Below, piece after piece: positions 22,655-35,723 of a stretch of DNA of 64,000 bases. Source of the stretch: Apostichopus japonicus. Lineage: Eukaryota > Echinodermata > Holothuroidea > Aspidochirotida > Stichopodidae. How positions within the stretch are numbered: the stretch's first letter is position 1; every line of letters begins with the position of its first letter. A model generated the notes under the pieces. The model worked only from the letters and a program-made list of their open reading frames with translations, ran no database searches and had not been told where the DNA came from. The stretch covers positions 16,685,001-16,749,000 of the forward strand of contig NC_092561.1 in NCBI RefSeq assembly GCF_037975245.1, written 5' to 3'. Both the position numbers and the translations under genes were made by a program.

Positions 22655-24070
22655 GGGTGCTATACTTGCGTACGTAGATAGTACTATCAAAGTATCAGCA
22701 GAGGCACCTACATGTAGAATGATGGAATTGGCTCAAATACAACGTTAACACGCTTTTTCAGTAGATTAAAATAGTAGACGATCTTTAGAAATTTTGTTTT
22801 CTATCTAAAACTTGCACGTTTGTGTTAATTGTTCCCCATTGGACCTAATTACAGCACAAAATCTGACCAAAATCTTGATTTAGCCTATGGAGCTATACCT
22901 GCGTACGTAGATAGTGCTATATATATACCATAGTCACAGCATAAGCACCTCTAGATCGAACGATGGAATTGGGTTAAATACAACGTTAAAACGCTTTATC
23001 AGTAGATTATAATAGTGGACGATCTATAGAAATTTTGTTTTCTATCTAAAACTTGCACGTTTGTGTTAATTGATTACCATTGGACCTAATTACAGCACAA
23101 AATCTGACCAAAATCTTGATTTAGCCTATGGAGCTATACCTGCGTACGTAGATAGTGCTATATATATACCATAGTCACAGCATAAGCACCGCTAGATCGA
23201 ACGATGGAATTGGGTTAAATACAACGTTAAAACGCTTTATCAGTAGATTATAATAGTGGACGATCTATAGAAATTTTGTTTTCTATTTAAAACTTGCACG
23301 TTTGTGTTAATTGATTACCATTGGACCTAATTACAGCACAAAATCTGACCAAAATCTTGATTTAGCCTATGGAGCTATACCTGCGCACGTAGATAGTGCT
23401 ATATATGTATACCACAGTCACAGCATAAGCACCTCTAGATCGAACGATGGAATTGGGTTAAATACAACGTTAAAACGCTTTATCAGGAGATTATAATAGT
23501 GGACGATCTATAGAAATTTTGTTTTCTATCTAAAACTTACACGTTTGTGTTAATTGATTACCATTGGACCTAGTTACAGCACAAACTCTGACCAAAATCT
23601 TGATTTAGCCTATGGAGCTATACCTGCGTACGTAGATAGTGCTATATATATATACCACAATCACAGCATAAGCACCTGTAGATCGAACGATGGAATTGGG
23701 TTAAATACAACGTTAAAACGCTTTATCAGTAGATTATAATAGTGGACGATCTATAGAAATTTTGTTTTCTATCTAAAACTTGCACGTTTGTGTCTATTGT
23801 TCCCCATTGGACCTAATTACAGCACGAAAACTGACCAATGTCATGATTATGCCCAGAGAGCTATACTTGCGTATGTATAGTACTATAACAGTAACAGCAT
23901 TAGCACCTGTAGATCGAGCGATAGGAATTGGGTTGAATGTAACGTTAAAACGCTTTATCAGTTGAATAAAATAGTGGACGATCTATAGAAATTTTGTTTT
24001 CTATCTAAAACTTGCAGGTTTGTGTTAATTTTTCCCCATTGGACCTAATTACAGCACAAAATCTGACCAC
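22608..24070. repeat. Satellite array, ~241-bp monomers, about 6 copies
   Basis: GGACCTAATTACAGC (GGACCTAGTTACAGC in one copy) occurs at 22608, 22841, 23082, 23323, 23566, 23809 and 24041, a spacing of 232-243. The middle three copies are much more alike than the outer ones, as expected from recent local amplification by unequal exchange. Copies share CGTACGTAGATAG, an (AT)n stretch and a TTTTCTATCTAAAACTTGCACG block. Confidence 0.9.
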
Positions 24071-24396
24071 ATTCTTCTACTGTGACTTTGCGAGAGATAC
24101 GTAGCACAGAAACACCGTTACGCAAGCACTAGGAGAATCGCAAAAATACCATTAATTTAAAGAACGCCGTTACAATATGATAAACAAAATCGGGCATCTA
24201 ATAAAACAAATAATGTGTTATGTCTCTGGGAATGTTATGTCCACAAAGATACGAAAATAGGACGTTAATCCTCCTTTTGGCACCGATGGACACCATGAAA
24301 TTGGTCATCATCTTGGTCGCGGATGTAAAATTATTATTGCAATTAATTATTTCGACCTAGGACGAGCCTGACTACTAAAGCCGACGACTCGACGGG
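24071..24396. other. Unique DNA between satellite and histone array
   Basis: There is no supported gene here. It may represent the pre-existing flank of the histone array. It contains only short stop-filled frames. Confidence 0.5.
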
Positions 24397-24530
24397 AGGG
24401 CAGAAAGCCCCTGAAGGCAAAAGGCCCCTGCGGGCAAAAGGCCCCTGAAAGCCACTTTTTAGGGCAGAAAGCCCCTGAAAGCCACTTTACAGGGCAAAAA
24501 GCCCCTGGTGGCCGGGCAAAAGGCCCCTGG
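24397..24530. repeat. Short tandem repeat of GGGCARAAGGCCCCTG type
   Basis: About six imperfect copies of GGGCA(A/G)AA(A/G)GCCCCTG, several followed by AAAGCCACTTT, run up to 18 bases before the histone array edge. The complementary words CAGGGGC and GGGCAAA also occur in the first codons of H2A, so short homology could have helped form this junction (inference). Confidence 0.8.
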
Positions 24531-24547
24531 CTTTTTCGATGGCAATA

Positions 24548-24588
24548 GCCTTTGCCCTGGCCTTACCACCTTTGCCCCTGCCAGTCAT
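24548..24588 (-). pseudogene. Histone H2A, truncated 5' fragment at array edge
   Basis: The fragment matches only the first 41 bases of the intact H2A genes (ATG complement at 24586-24588). Homology stops at 24548, in codon 14, and unrelated sequence follows. The shared H2A/H2B promoter beside it is intact, so it might still be transcribed, but it cannot make H2A. It marks the left boundary of the tandem array. Confidence 0.92.
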
Positions 24589-24952
24589 GATGAAGTAAAT
24601 TTGGGTATGTTTTCGACTTGAAACGAATCAAAGAAATGATTTGCCTGCCGGAAAGCTCTCATTCAAGTAGTCCGGACTCTAAAGCTACAGCACAGTGCCC
24701 TTATGAGGGGATTCTTTGCCACCCTTTGCCCTGATCGTACAATGCGTGAAAGAATTAAGAAAAGCTTCCGCATTGTGATTGGCCAGCTCGTGTGTGCTGT
24801 GCAATGCATAGCACGTGCTTTGTCAATATGGGAAGTTTTTCTGCTTCGCTGAAGTGATATCAAATCTGTCATAAATACATTTCGCAGCGTGGAGGACACT
24901 CATTCACTCATCGCTTTACTTACCGTATCGCAACGAAAACTTCACGTCCAAA
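24589..24952. promoter_or_regulatory. Divergent H2A/H2B promoter
   Basis: It separates the H2A start (minus) from the H2B start (plus). ATTGG, an inverted CCAAT box, lies at 24778-24782. CATAAATA at 24870-24877 is a good H2B TATA box about 76 bases before the start codon. For H2A only a weak ATAAGG near 24697 on the minus strand is seen. Intact copies lie at 30347-30710, 36105-36468, 41862-42225, 46272-46635, 52030-52393, 57788-58151 and 63546-63909. The 41862-42225 copy has a missing G near 41933 and an extra A near 42057. Confidence 0.8.
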
Positions 24953-25324
24953 ATGGCACCAAAAGCTGCAGGAAAGGGAGCAAAGAAGGCCGCCAAGTCC
25001 AAGGCACCTCGCAACCCAGGAGACAAGAAGAGGCGAAGGACCAGGCGTGAGACTTACAGTATCTACATCTACAAAGTCATGAAGCAGGTCCACCCAGACA
25101 CCGGTATCTCTAGCCGTGCTATGTCTATCATGAACAGCTTCGTGAACGACATCTTCGAGCGTATCGCCGCCGAAGCTTCCCGTTTGGCCCACTACAACAG
25201 GAAGTCCACCATCACCAGTCGGGAGGTCCAGACCGCCGTCAGACTGTTGCTGCCTGGTGAGCTCGCCAAGCATGCCGTCTCAGAGGGTACCAAGGCTGTC
25301 ACCAAGTACACCACCTCCAAGTAG
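24953..25324 (+). CDS. H2B: Histone H2B
   Basis: This is a core nucleosome protein that pairs with H2A in S-phase chromatin. It is 123 aa, intronless and of usual length. A Lys/Arg-rich tail (1-35) precedes the histone fold (about 36-100) and the conserved C-terminus AVTKYTTSK, which carries the lysine usually ubiquitinated. Variants such as [18 protein letters not shown] and ISSRAM recall starfish-type H2B. The mRNA ends at the stem-loop 25360-25375 and not at a poly(A) signal. It is divergent to the truncated H2A and convergent with H4. Confidence 0.98.
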   Translation: MAPKAAGKGAKKAAKSKAPRNPGDKKRRRTRRETYSIYIYKVMKQVHPDTGISSRAMSIMNSFVNDIFERIAAEASRLAHYNRKSTITSREVQTAVRLLLPGELAKHAVSEGTKAVTKYTTSK

Positions 25325-25359
25325 ATTGTTCTTCTCGTGTAGAAGGCTCGACATCCAAC

Positions 25360-25375
25360 GGCTCTTTTAAGGGCC
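25360..25375 (+). terminator. Histone mRNA 3' stem-loop (H2B)
   Basis: GGCTCTTTTAAGGGCC folds as a 6-bp stem with a 4-base loop and one U-G pair, 35 bases after the stop codon. The purine-rich CAGAAACGGCAGAC that follows is a candidate U7 snRNA target. Stem-loops of the other H2B copies are given with each gene. Confidence 0.93.
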
Positions 25376-25403
25376 ATCCTATATTCCAGAAACGGCAGAC
25401 TTA

Positions 25404-25445
25404 TCTCCCCCTCCTCAAACATGCAGTTTCGTTGTCTCTTATTTT
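25404..25445 (+). promoter_or_regulatory. Conserved AACATGC block downstream of H2B
   Basis: A pyrimidine-rich CTCCCCCTC, then AACATGC at 25418-25424, then TTCGTTGTCTCTTATTTT, lies 43 bases beyond the stem-loop. The same arrangement follows H3 (AACATGC at 28866), H4 (minus, 27199-27205) and H2A (minus, 29866-29872). It lies outside the mature mRNA, so a role in 3' processing or termination is inferred. Confidence 0.6.
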
Positions 25446-25528
25446 AAGTAATCTAACATTGTATCATATATACCTGTTACTCTCAAGCCATTGACCGTGT
25501 AGTTGATCACGTTCTGGGGCCCGTTTAT

Positions 25529-26285
25529 CGATAATAATAATATTAATAAGTGATATTTATATAGCGCATAATCAGCAAAGCTGCGCCAAAAAAAGAAAAA
25601 AAAAAGAAGTAAAAGCCAAAGGCAACAATATAAAAAAAAAAAAAAAACACACCCGTACTAAACGATACTAAAACGCATATAGTCCAAAACAATTTAAGAA
25701 GCATGTAAATAGATTCAATCATAGTCCAGGTTTAAATATATATAAGTATGAGGAACTATAGTACAGTAAGAGAATTATTGTAAAAGCCTAAATACTAAAC
25801 GATACAAAATAGAGCCCTAAACGTAGTAAATAAATGAAAATTTTTAAATTAAAAAAAAAAAAAAAACATTACAGTAAGAGAATTATTACAAAATCCTAAA
25901 ACAGATCAAATACCCAATACTGAACGATACAAAATAGAGTCTAAACGTACTAAATAAATGAAAGATAAATATTAAAAAAAATAAAATGTTCAGAATTAAG
26001 TAACTAGTTCCAAACGTAGTATCTATGCACAATAACAGTTAAAACACAGTCAATCACACAGTAAAAGCGAGTCTAACATAATATGCTTTCAAAGCAGTTT
26101 TTAAAAGTGGTAAGAGAAATGCATACACTCACAGAGTTCGGTATAGGCATTCTGGGAGCGCTGACTGAGAAGGCTCTGTCGCCGGTCTTGCATCTTGTTC
26201 TCTTCTCCTTGAGCAATTCCTGCGATGATGACCGTAGGGTTCTGCTAGGTTTGTACGGTGTAAGGAGACAAGACAGGTATTAGAA
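25529..26285 (-). mobile_element. LINE relic, 5'-truncated, in the H2B-H4 spacer
   Basis: On the minus strand a frame from about 26285 to 26080 reads LRSSSQELL, then TGDRAFSVSAPR, then SLTTFKNCFESILC and a stop. This is the typical C-terminus of CR1/L2/Jockey-type reverse transcriptases. A ~500-bp AT-rich 3' tail follows and ends in GCGCTATATAAATATCACTT plus ATT microsatellite, a common LINE 3' end. The WNSLP-like segment is degenerate (MPIPNS), and the rest of the ORF is missing. The tail contains an internal ~125-bp near-duplication. Other copies are at 31287-32043, 37045-37800 and 42801-43407 (cut by the gap) on minus, and 44941-45697, 50699-51455, 56457-57213 and 62215-62971 on plus. Confidence 0.85.
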
Positions 26286-26448
26286 TCCATAATAATCCAT
26301 AATAAATCCAACAATAACGATAAATAACCTCTAAGTCCTCCCCCACCACACACAAACACTCAATAGTTTCACTTGCGATGATCGCGACATAGCCACATAT
26401 GAAAATCCGCTCTTTAGTAAGACTGACGTTCATTTTTCGCCACTGTCA

Positions 26449-26621
26449 ACTTCTGCACCTTTCTAGCTAATTAGTCTGGAACAATAGCATGCGTGTTACG
26501 TAATCGACTCGCCAAGCCTAGCGAGCTTGGAAAAGTAACTTCCTCGGCTCACATTACCAGTGATCTACCGCGTGAGCCAAATAAAATGCCCGAGGCAAGG
26601 GAAACTGTTCTGGCAGTGGTA
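26449..26621 (-). repeat. Palindrome-rich element R1 in H2B-H4 spacer
   Basis: Read on the minus strand it runs from ACCACTGCC through GCCTCGGGCATTT, GGCTCACGCGGTAGATC and GATTACGTAACAC to CCAGACTAAT and GAAAGGTGC. These words occur in the same order, slightly changed, in R2 (29212-29377, plus strand). It has internal complementarity (GGCTCAC with GTGAGCC, CCTCGG with CCGAGG). Copies lie at 32207-32379, 37964-38136, 44603-44774, 50361-50532, 56119-56290 and 61877-62048. It could be a small non-autonomous transposon or a spacer control element. Confidence 0.7.
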
Positions 26622-27247
26622 AAAAAAGGGCGCATTTTCAAATGATATGTTGTCTCGCATTTGGGACTAATCGTGTAACGGTACAGTCGTGCATGCATTG
26701 TGTTCAATGGACAAGTAGCGATTCGGGAGGGGGGTGGAGGGGTGGGGGAAGTTCGTATTGTCTTGCTTCTTGGGTCGTATGTCTTAGAACTTCACTGGTT
26801 TGCTGTATTGGTGAACTGGGGGTTGTTGCAGAATTTTATTACGTATAATAACCGACTTCACTTGAGTATAAATAAAAGGAGTTTACCCCTGCTCGACCTT
26901 CGCAAGAGGTCCTACGGGGGATAATATTGAAGTTTTGTAGAATAGACACTTCTTTTTTTTTCCTAGGGAAAGTTGTCTATATAAACAAACAGGAGGTCGG
27001 AACTGAAGAGCCAATTAGGTAGGGATTACTAAAGGGGGGGGGGACTTCACTTGAGGGAGGGGGTGGATTTCAATTACGGTGTTTTGAAATTTCTAGCAAA
27101 ATTGCCTATGCATATAACTTATTTTGCCCGATGCTGGCGTATACATACACACACACATACATTCACTCACACAAAGAAAAGAATTAAGACGACGAATTGC
27201 ATGTTTCGAGGGAGAGGAATGAGTAACTCTCTCTGGGGATATTTGAT
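26622..27247. other. H2B-H4 spacer beyond R1, no gene seen
   Basis: It holds a TATA-like GTATAAATAAAAGG near 26865, just before a hairpin-prone stretch around GACCTTCGCAAGAGGTC. It also has two copies of GACTTCACTTGAG (near 26847 and 27044), a G-run near 27032-27042 and a short CA-rich stretch near 27145. No coding sequence is supported. Confidence 0.5.
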
Positions 27248-27263
27248 GGCCCTTAAAAGAGCC
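27248..27263 (-). terminator. Histone mRNA 3' stem-loop (H4)
   Basis: On the minus strand GGCTCTTTTAAGGGCC lies 39 bases after the H4 stop codon and is followed by purine-rich CCCAGAGAGAG, a candidate U7 target. The stem is the same 16 bases as in the other three histone genes. Confidence 0.93.
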
Positions 27264-27302
27264 GTTGGATTTCGATTCGTCTTCGTGACAGGAAAGATGC
27301 AT

Positions 27303-28773
<1,471 letters not shown>

Positions 28774-28809
28774 ATCGTATCTGTCTCCGACGGATTCTCG
28801 AAAACCAAC

Positions 28810-28825
28810 GGCTCTTTTAAGGGCC
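28810..28825 (+). terminator. Histone mRNA 3' stem-loop (H3)
   Basis: GGCTCTTTTAAGGGCC lies 37 bases after the H3 stop codon, followed by the purine-containing AGTTAAAGCAG, a weaker U7 target candidate. Confidence 0.93.
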
Positions 28826-29911
28826 ATCATATCTACCAGTTAAAGCAGATTTTTCTCTCCCTCCGAACATGCAACTTGTCGTCTCATTATTATTTTTTTT
28901 TTTTTTTTTTTTTTTTTAATGATTATCATTATTATTGTAATTATTACTTCTATGCTGGGTGGTTGGTGATTCCCTTCGTGCATGATGCAATTCACTAATC
29001 AATAATCAAAGTGAGCTTATCCCTAACTCATAATCATAACCCCTAATCCACACACACACACACTCTATCCTAATCGCCTTGGTATTATAAGCGTGTTAAC
29101 ATGGGTTGACACACATCAGCGTGTATGTTAACGATCTCCAATACAAGAGAAGTAAATCTTAAAAACGTAGTAATATCTCTATCGTTCAAAGCACGGAAGA
29201 TCTTAAATTTAATACCACTGCCATAACAGTTTACCTGCCTCGGGCATTTCAATAGGCTCTCGCAGTAGATCGGGGGAAAATTTGAGCTGATGCTCGTTCC
29301 CTCGGCTTGGCTTTGCGAATTGATTACGTAACACACCGACTAAAATTTCCAGACTTAATAACATTGAAAGGTGCGAAACGATTAATACTTGCGGTAGTAT
29401 ATGCCTCGTTAGTTGTTACAAGTTTCAAATTTCTAAGACTATTAATAATAAAGCCCTTAGGATCTGACTTAACACCCCAGATGCATTGCTACCAGTAAGC
29501 TCATTGAAGCAGCAAAACTCAATATCTATTTTTATTTCAAACCCCAAAAGTTACAAAAATTATTAATAAATAATAATAATAATAATAAGTTCCCTTTATC
29601 CCCTAATCCAAGATCTCTTGCTAAATACTTAATTCATAAAACCTGCGGCCAAAATCATGTGAAAAGTTCCCTACATACATTATATATAGTTTTTTAATTT
29701 TTTTTATTTTATGGGATGTTAGATTTCTGTCCAGCAGGAGTTTTCACTCAAATCTTGGGGTTTCTGACCTTTGGTTTTTGGCTGAGGGTCCGAAGCCCCA
29801 CGATTATTAGGGTTGCAGCTAGCTGATACATCTAACTTAAAAGGAGAAATAAGACACTGACGCAAGCATGTTTGAGGAGAGGAATGAGTATGTCTTTCTG
29901 GGTGATTTGAT
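28826..29911. other. H3-H2A spacer, no gene seen
   Basis: It contains a long T run near 28892-28918, a (CA)n stretch near 29050-29062, element R2 and an AAT-type microsatellite near 29563-29588. I see no ORF, tRNA or 5S gene. The same content recurs in every unit, in reverse orientation after the gap. Confidence 0.6.
29212..29377 (+). repeat. Palindrome-rich element R2 in H3-H2A spacer
   Basis: It shares ACCACTGCC, GCCTCGGGCATTT, GTAGATC, GATTACGTAACAC, CCAGACTTAAT and GAAAGGTGC with R1 in the same order. R1 and R2 both point away from the H3/H4 promoter, so the unit has a partial dyad symmetry. Approximate copies are at 34970-35135, 40726-40891, 47606-47771, 53364-53529 and 59122-59287. Confidence 0.7.
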
Positions 29912-29927
29912 GGCCCTTAAAAGAGCC
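29912..29927 (-). terminator. Histone mRNA 3' stem-loop (H2A)
   Basis: On the minus strand GGCTCTTTTAAGGGCC lies 38 bases after the H2A stop codon. CCCAGAAAGACA follows, close to the CAAGAAAGA histone downstream element known from sea urchins, the best U7 target candidate of the four genes. Confidence 0.94.
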
Positions 29928-29965
29928 GTTGGTAATCGATGGGCGATTGCAATGCAACCTCCCCT

Positions 29966-30346
29966 TTAAGCCTTCTTGCCTCCGGATGTCTTCTTGGGTA
30001 GAAGGACAGCCTGGATGTTTGGAAGAACACCTCCCTGGGCGATGGTGACTCCGCTCAAGAGTTTGTTCAACTCCTCGTCGTTTCGGATGGCGAGTTGGAG
30101 ATGACGGGGGATGATCCTGGTCTTCTTGTTGTCACGTGCAGCGTTACCGGCCAATTCCAAGATCTCGGCGGCGAGGTATTCTAGTACGGCAGCCAGGTAG
30201 ACGGGTGCGCCAGCGCCGATCCTCTGGGCGTAATTTCCTCTTCGCAGGAACCTGTGTACACGACCTACTGGGAATTGAAGCCCTGCTCTTGCAGATCGAC
30301 TCTTGGCCTTTGCCCTGGCCTTACCACCTTTGCCCCTGCCAGTCAT
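29966..30346 (-). CDS. H2A: Histone H2A
   Basis: 126 aa, intronless. It dimerises with H2B. The fold spans about 22-95 with the acidic-patch residues in [17 protein letters not shown] and NDEELNKLL, and the tail is [12 protein letters not shown]. There is no SQ(E/D) motif at the C-terminus, so this is canonical H2A and not H2A.X. The second residue is Thr where most canonical H2As have Ser. It is divergent with the H2B of the next unit. Confidence 0.98.
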   Translation of the reverse strand: MTGRGKGGKARAKAKSRSARAGLQFPVGRVHRFLRRGNYAQRIGAGAPVYLAAVLEYLAAEILELAGNAARDNKKTRIIPRHLQLAIRNDEELNKLLSGVTIAQGGVLPNIQAVLLPKKTSGGKKA

Positions 30347-30710
30347 GATGAAGTAAATTTGGGTATGTTTTCGACTTGAAACGAATCAAAGAAATGATTT
30401 GCCTGCCGGAAAGCTCTCATTCAAGTAGTCCGGACTCTAAAGCTACAGCACAGTGCCCTTATGAGGGGATTCTTTGCCACCCTTTGCCCTGATCGTACAA
30501 TGCGTGAAAGAATTAAGAAAAGCTTCCGCATTGTGATTGGCCAGCTCGTGTGTGCTGTGCAATGCATAGCACGTGCTTTGTCAATATGGGAAGTTTTTCT
30601 GCTTCGCTGAAGTGATATCAAATCTGTCATAAATACATTTCGCAGCGTGGAGGACACTCATTCACTCATCGCTTTACTTACCGTATCGCAACGAAAACTT
30701 CACGTCCAAA

Positions 30711-31082
30711 ATGGCACCAAAAGCTGCAGGAAAGGGAGCAAAGAAGGCCGCCAAGTCCAAGGCACCTCGCAACCCAGGAGACAAGAAGAGGCGAAGGACC
30801 AGGCGTGAGACTTACAGTATCTACATCTACAAAGTCATGAAGCAGGTCCACCCAGACACCGGTATCTCTAGCCGTGCTATGTCTATCATGAACAGCTTCG
30901 TGAACGACATCTTCGAGCGTATCGCCGCCGAAGCTTCCCGTTTGGCCCACTACAACAGGAAGTCCACCATCACCAGTCGGGAGGTCCAGACCGCCGTCAG
31001 ACTGTTGCTGCCTGGTGAGCTCGCCAAGCATGCCGTCTCAGAGGGTACCAAGGCTGTCACCAAGTACACCACCTCCAAGTAG
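30711..31082 (+). CDS. H2B: Histone H2B, unit 2
   Basis: The protein is identical to the first H2B. Its divergent partner H2A is intact here. Stem-loop at 31118-31133. Confidence 0.98.
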   Translation: MAPKAAGKGAKKAAKSKAPRNPGDKKRRRTRRETYSIYIYKVMKQVHPDTGISSRAMSIMNSFVNDIFERIAAEASRLAHYNRKSTITSREVQTAVRLLLPGELAKHAVSEGTKAVTKYTTSK

Positions 31083-33060
31083 ATTGTTCTTCTCGTGTAG
31101 AAGGCTCGACATCCAACGGCTCTTTTAAGGGCCATCCTATATTCCAGAAACGGCAGACTTATCTCCCCCTCCTCAAACATGCAGTTTCGTTGTCTCTTAT
31201 TTTAAGTAATCTAACATTGTATCATATATACCTGTTACTCTCAAGCCATTGACCGTGTAGTTGATCACGTTCTGGGGCCCGTTTATCGATAATAATAATA
31301 TTAATAAGTGATATTTATATAGCGCATAATCAGCAAAGCTGCGCCAAAAAAAGAAAAAAAAAAGAAGTAAAAGCCAAAGGCAACAATATAAAAAAAAAAA
31401 AAAAACACACCCGTACTAAACGATACTAAAACGCATATAGTCCAAAACAATTTAAGAAGCATGTAAATAGATTCAATCATAGTCCAGGTTTAAATATATA
31501 TAAGTATGAGGAACTATAGTACAGTAAGAGAATTATTGTAAAAGCCTAAATACTAAACGATACAAAATAGAGCCCTAAACGTAGTAAATAAATGAAAATT
31601 TTTAAATTAAAAAAAAAAAAAAAACATTACAGTAAGAGAATTATTACAAAATCCTAAAACAGATCAAATACCCAATACTGAACGATACAAAATAGAGTCT
31701 AAACGTACTAAATAAATGAAAGATAAATATTAAAAAAAATAAAATGTTCAGAATTAAGTAACTAGTTCCAAACGTAGTATCTATGCACAATAACAGTTAA
31801 AACACAGTCAATCACACAGTAAAAGCGAGTCTAACATAATATGCTTTCAAAGCAGTTTTTAAAAGTGGTAAGAGAAATGCATACACTCACAGAGTTCGGT
31901 ATAGGCATTCTGGGAGCGCTGACTGAGAAGGCTCTGTCGCCGGTCTTGCATCTTGTTCTCTTCTCCTTGAGCAATTCCTGCGATGATGACCGTAGGGTTC
32001 TGCTAGGTTTGTACGGTGTAAGGAGACAAGACAGGTATTAGAATCCATAATAATCCATAATAAATCCAACAATAACGATAAATAACCTCTAAGTCCTCCC
32101 CCACCACACACAAACACTCAATAGTTTCACTTGCGATGATCGCGACATAGCCACATATGAAAATCCGCTCTTTAGTAAGACTGACGTTCATTTTTCGCCA
32201 CTGTCAACTTCTGCACCTTTCTAGCTAATTAGTCTGGAACAATAGCATGCGTGTTACGTAATCGACTCGCCAAGCCTAGCGAGCTTGGAAAAGTAACTTC
32301 CTCGGCTCACATTACCAGTGATCTACCGCGTGAGCCAAATAAAATGCCCGAGGCAAGGGAAACTGTTCTGGCAGTGGTAAAAAAAGGGCGCATTTTCAAA
32401 TGATATGTTGTCTCGCATTTGGGACTAATCGTGTAACGGTACAGTCGTGCATGCATTGTGTTCAATGGACAAGTAGCGATTCGGGAGGGGGGTGGAGGGG
32501 TGGGGGAAGTTCGTATTGTCTTGCTTCTTGGGTCGTATGTCTTAGAACTTCACTGGTTTGCTGTATTGGTGAACTGGGGGTTGTTGCAGAATTTTATTAC
32601 GTATAATAACCGACTTCACTTGAGTATAAATAAAAGGAGTTTACCCCTGCTCGACCTTCGCAAGAGGTCCTACGGGGGATAATATTGAAGTTTTGTAGAA
32701 TAGACACTTCTTTTTTTTTCCTAGGGAAAGTTGTCTATATAAACAAACAGGAGGTCGGAACTGAAGAGCCAATTAGGTAGGGATTACTAAAGGGGGGGGG
32801 GACTTCACTTGAGGGAGGGGGTGGATTTCAATTACGGTGTTTTGAAATTTCTAGCAAAATTGCCTATGCATATAACTTATTTTGCCCGATGCTGGCGTAT
32901 ACATACACACACACATACATTCACTCACACAAAGAAAAGAATTAAGACGACGAATTGCATGTTTCGAGGGAGAGGAATGAGTAACTCTCTCTGGGGATAT
33001 TTGATGGCCCTTAAAAGAGCCGTTGGATTTCGATTCGTCTTCGTGACAGGAAAGATGCAT

Positions 33061-33402
<342 letters not shown>

Positions 33403-34114
33403 TCACAGTAAAATGTAGAAAGTCCCTCAATGTGTGGCATTATATTAGCGATACCCGTCAAGCAGGCGATGTTTTGAACGGACGTAAGCGAACTACCCCG
33501 ATGTCTGCATCAGAACCCGTGGGAATGGAAGCTCGGCGGAGTTTGATGCCGTTTCTTGTTCGTCGTGTGATGTTCTATGTTATGAAATATCGGTGAGGGG
33601 TGAATTCGATAAGGCCAAATTTGTCCCGAATGGTCGAATATTGGCTTCACCCTGTCATTCCGTTAAAATATCACACGTAAAATTACACTTGACGCTAACT
33701 CTGTGTTAGCCTAATCTGACCAATCGACGAAGGTAATGTTCATGACGTCACAATTGGGGATTGCTGACTGACTGTCAAATGCGAAGCTGGAGGGTTTTCG
33801 ATAAGAGTTTTCAACAATTTTTCGTCATTTTAAATGGCAGAAAGTCTAAGAAATAGATACTTTATGAAAGTGACTACCATTTTCCTGCCCGGCATGAGCA
33901 GTTTCGACTACCGTTCGCTTAAATTAGGCTCCTGAAATTTGCCATTGCCGCTTAGCTAATCAGAACGACTCGCGGCTGTCGCACTCGGCCAATCAGAATC
34001 GAGCACAGGTCGAGTGACGCGATTAGCGGGTTGTTTGAGGGGAGCTGCTTATAACGTGCGGTTTCTTGTAGTCCGTGCTTCATTACATCTTTGTACTGAT
34101 AGAACACAGACTGA

Positions 34115-34531
<417 letters not shown>

Positions 34532-35723
34532 ATCGTATCTGTCTCCGACGGATTCTCGAAAACCAACGGCTCTTTTAAGGGCCATCATATCTACCAGTTA
34601 AAGCAGATTTTTCTCTCCCTCCGAACATGCAACTTGTCGTCTCATTATTATTTTTTTTTTTTTTTTTTTTTTTTTAATGATTATCATTATTATTGTAATT
34701 ATTACTTCTATGCTGGGTGGTTGGTGATTCCCTTCGTGCATGATGCAATTCACTAATCAATAATCAAAGTGAGCTTATCCCTAACTCATAATCATAACCC
34801 CTAATCCACACACACACACACTCTATCCTAATCGCCTTGGTATTATAAGCGTGTTAACATGGGTTGACACACATCAGCGTGTATGTTAACGATCTCCAAT
34901 ACAAGAGAAGTAAATCTTAAAAACGTAGTAATATCTCTATCGTTCAAAGCACGGAAGATCTTAAATTTAATACCACTGCCATAACAGTTTACCTGCCTCG
35001 GGCATTTCAATAGGCTCTCGCAGTAGATCGGGGGAAAATTTGAGCTGATGCTCGTTCCCTCGGCTTGGCTTTGCGAATTGATTACGTAACACACCGACTA
35101 AAATTTCCAGACTTAATAACATTGAAAGGTGCGAAACGATTAATACTTGCGGTAGTATATGCCTCGTTAGTTGTTACAAGTTTCAAATTTCTAAGACTAT
35201 TAATAATAAAGCCCTTAGGATCTGACTTAACACCCCAGATGCATTGCTACCAGTAAGCTCATTGAAGCAGCAAAACTCAATATCTATTTTTATTTCAAAC
35301 CCCAAAAGTTACAAAAATTATTAATAAATAATAATAATAATAATAAGTTCCCTTTATCCCCTAATCCAAGATCTCTTGCTAAATACTTAATTCATAAAAC
35401 CTGCGGCCAAAATCATGTGAAAAGTTCCCTACATACATTATATATAGTTTTTTAATTTTTTTTATTTTATGGGATGTTAGATTTCTGTCCAGCAGGAGTT
35501 TTCACTCAAATCTTGGGGTTTCTGACCTTTGGTTTTTGGCTGAGGGTCCGAAGCCCCACGATTATTAGGGTTGCAGCTAGCTGATACATCTAACTTAAAA
35601 GGAGAAATAAGACACTGACGCAAGCATGTTTGAGGAGAGGAATGAGTATGTCTTTCTGGGTGATTTGATGGCCCTTAAAAGAGCCGTTGGTAATCGATGG
35701 GCGATTGCAATGCAACCTCCCCT

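Noticed and set aside
24663-24899. 78-codon minus-strand frame in the H2A/H2B promoter
   Set aside because: It covers the CCAAT and TATA elements and resembles no known protein. One-base indels break it in the 41862-42225 copy.
26133-26241. Exon-like block on the minus strand in each H2B-H4 spacer, with CTAGCAG before and GTGAGT after
   Set aside because: Another frame reads through both signals and gives a LINE reverse transcriptase C-terminus ending in a stop, so the splice signals are coincidental.
29212-29377. R1/R2 elements as tRNA genes or tRNA-derived SINEs
   Set aside because: GGTAGATC is slightly box-A-like, but no box B or cloverleaf can be built and no poly-A tail is present.
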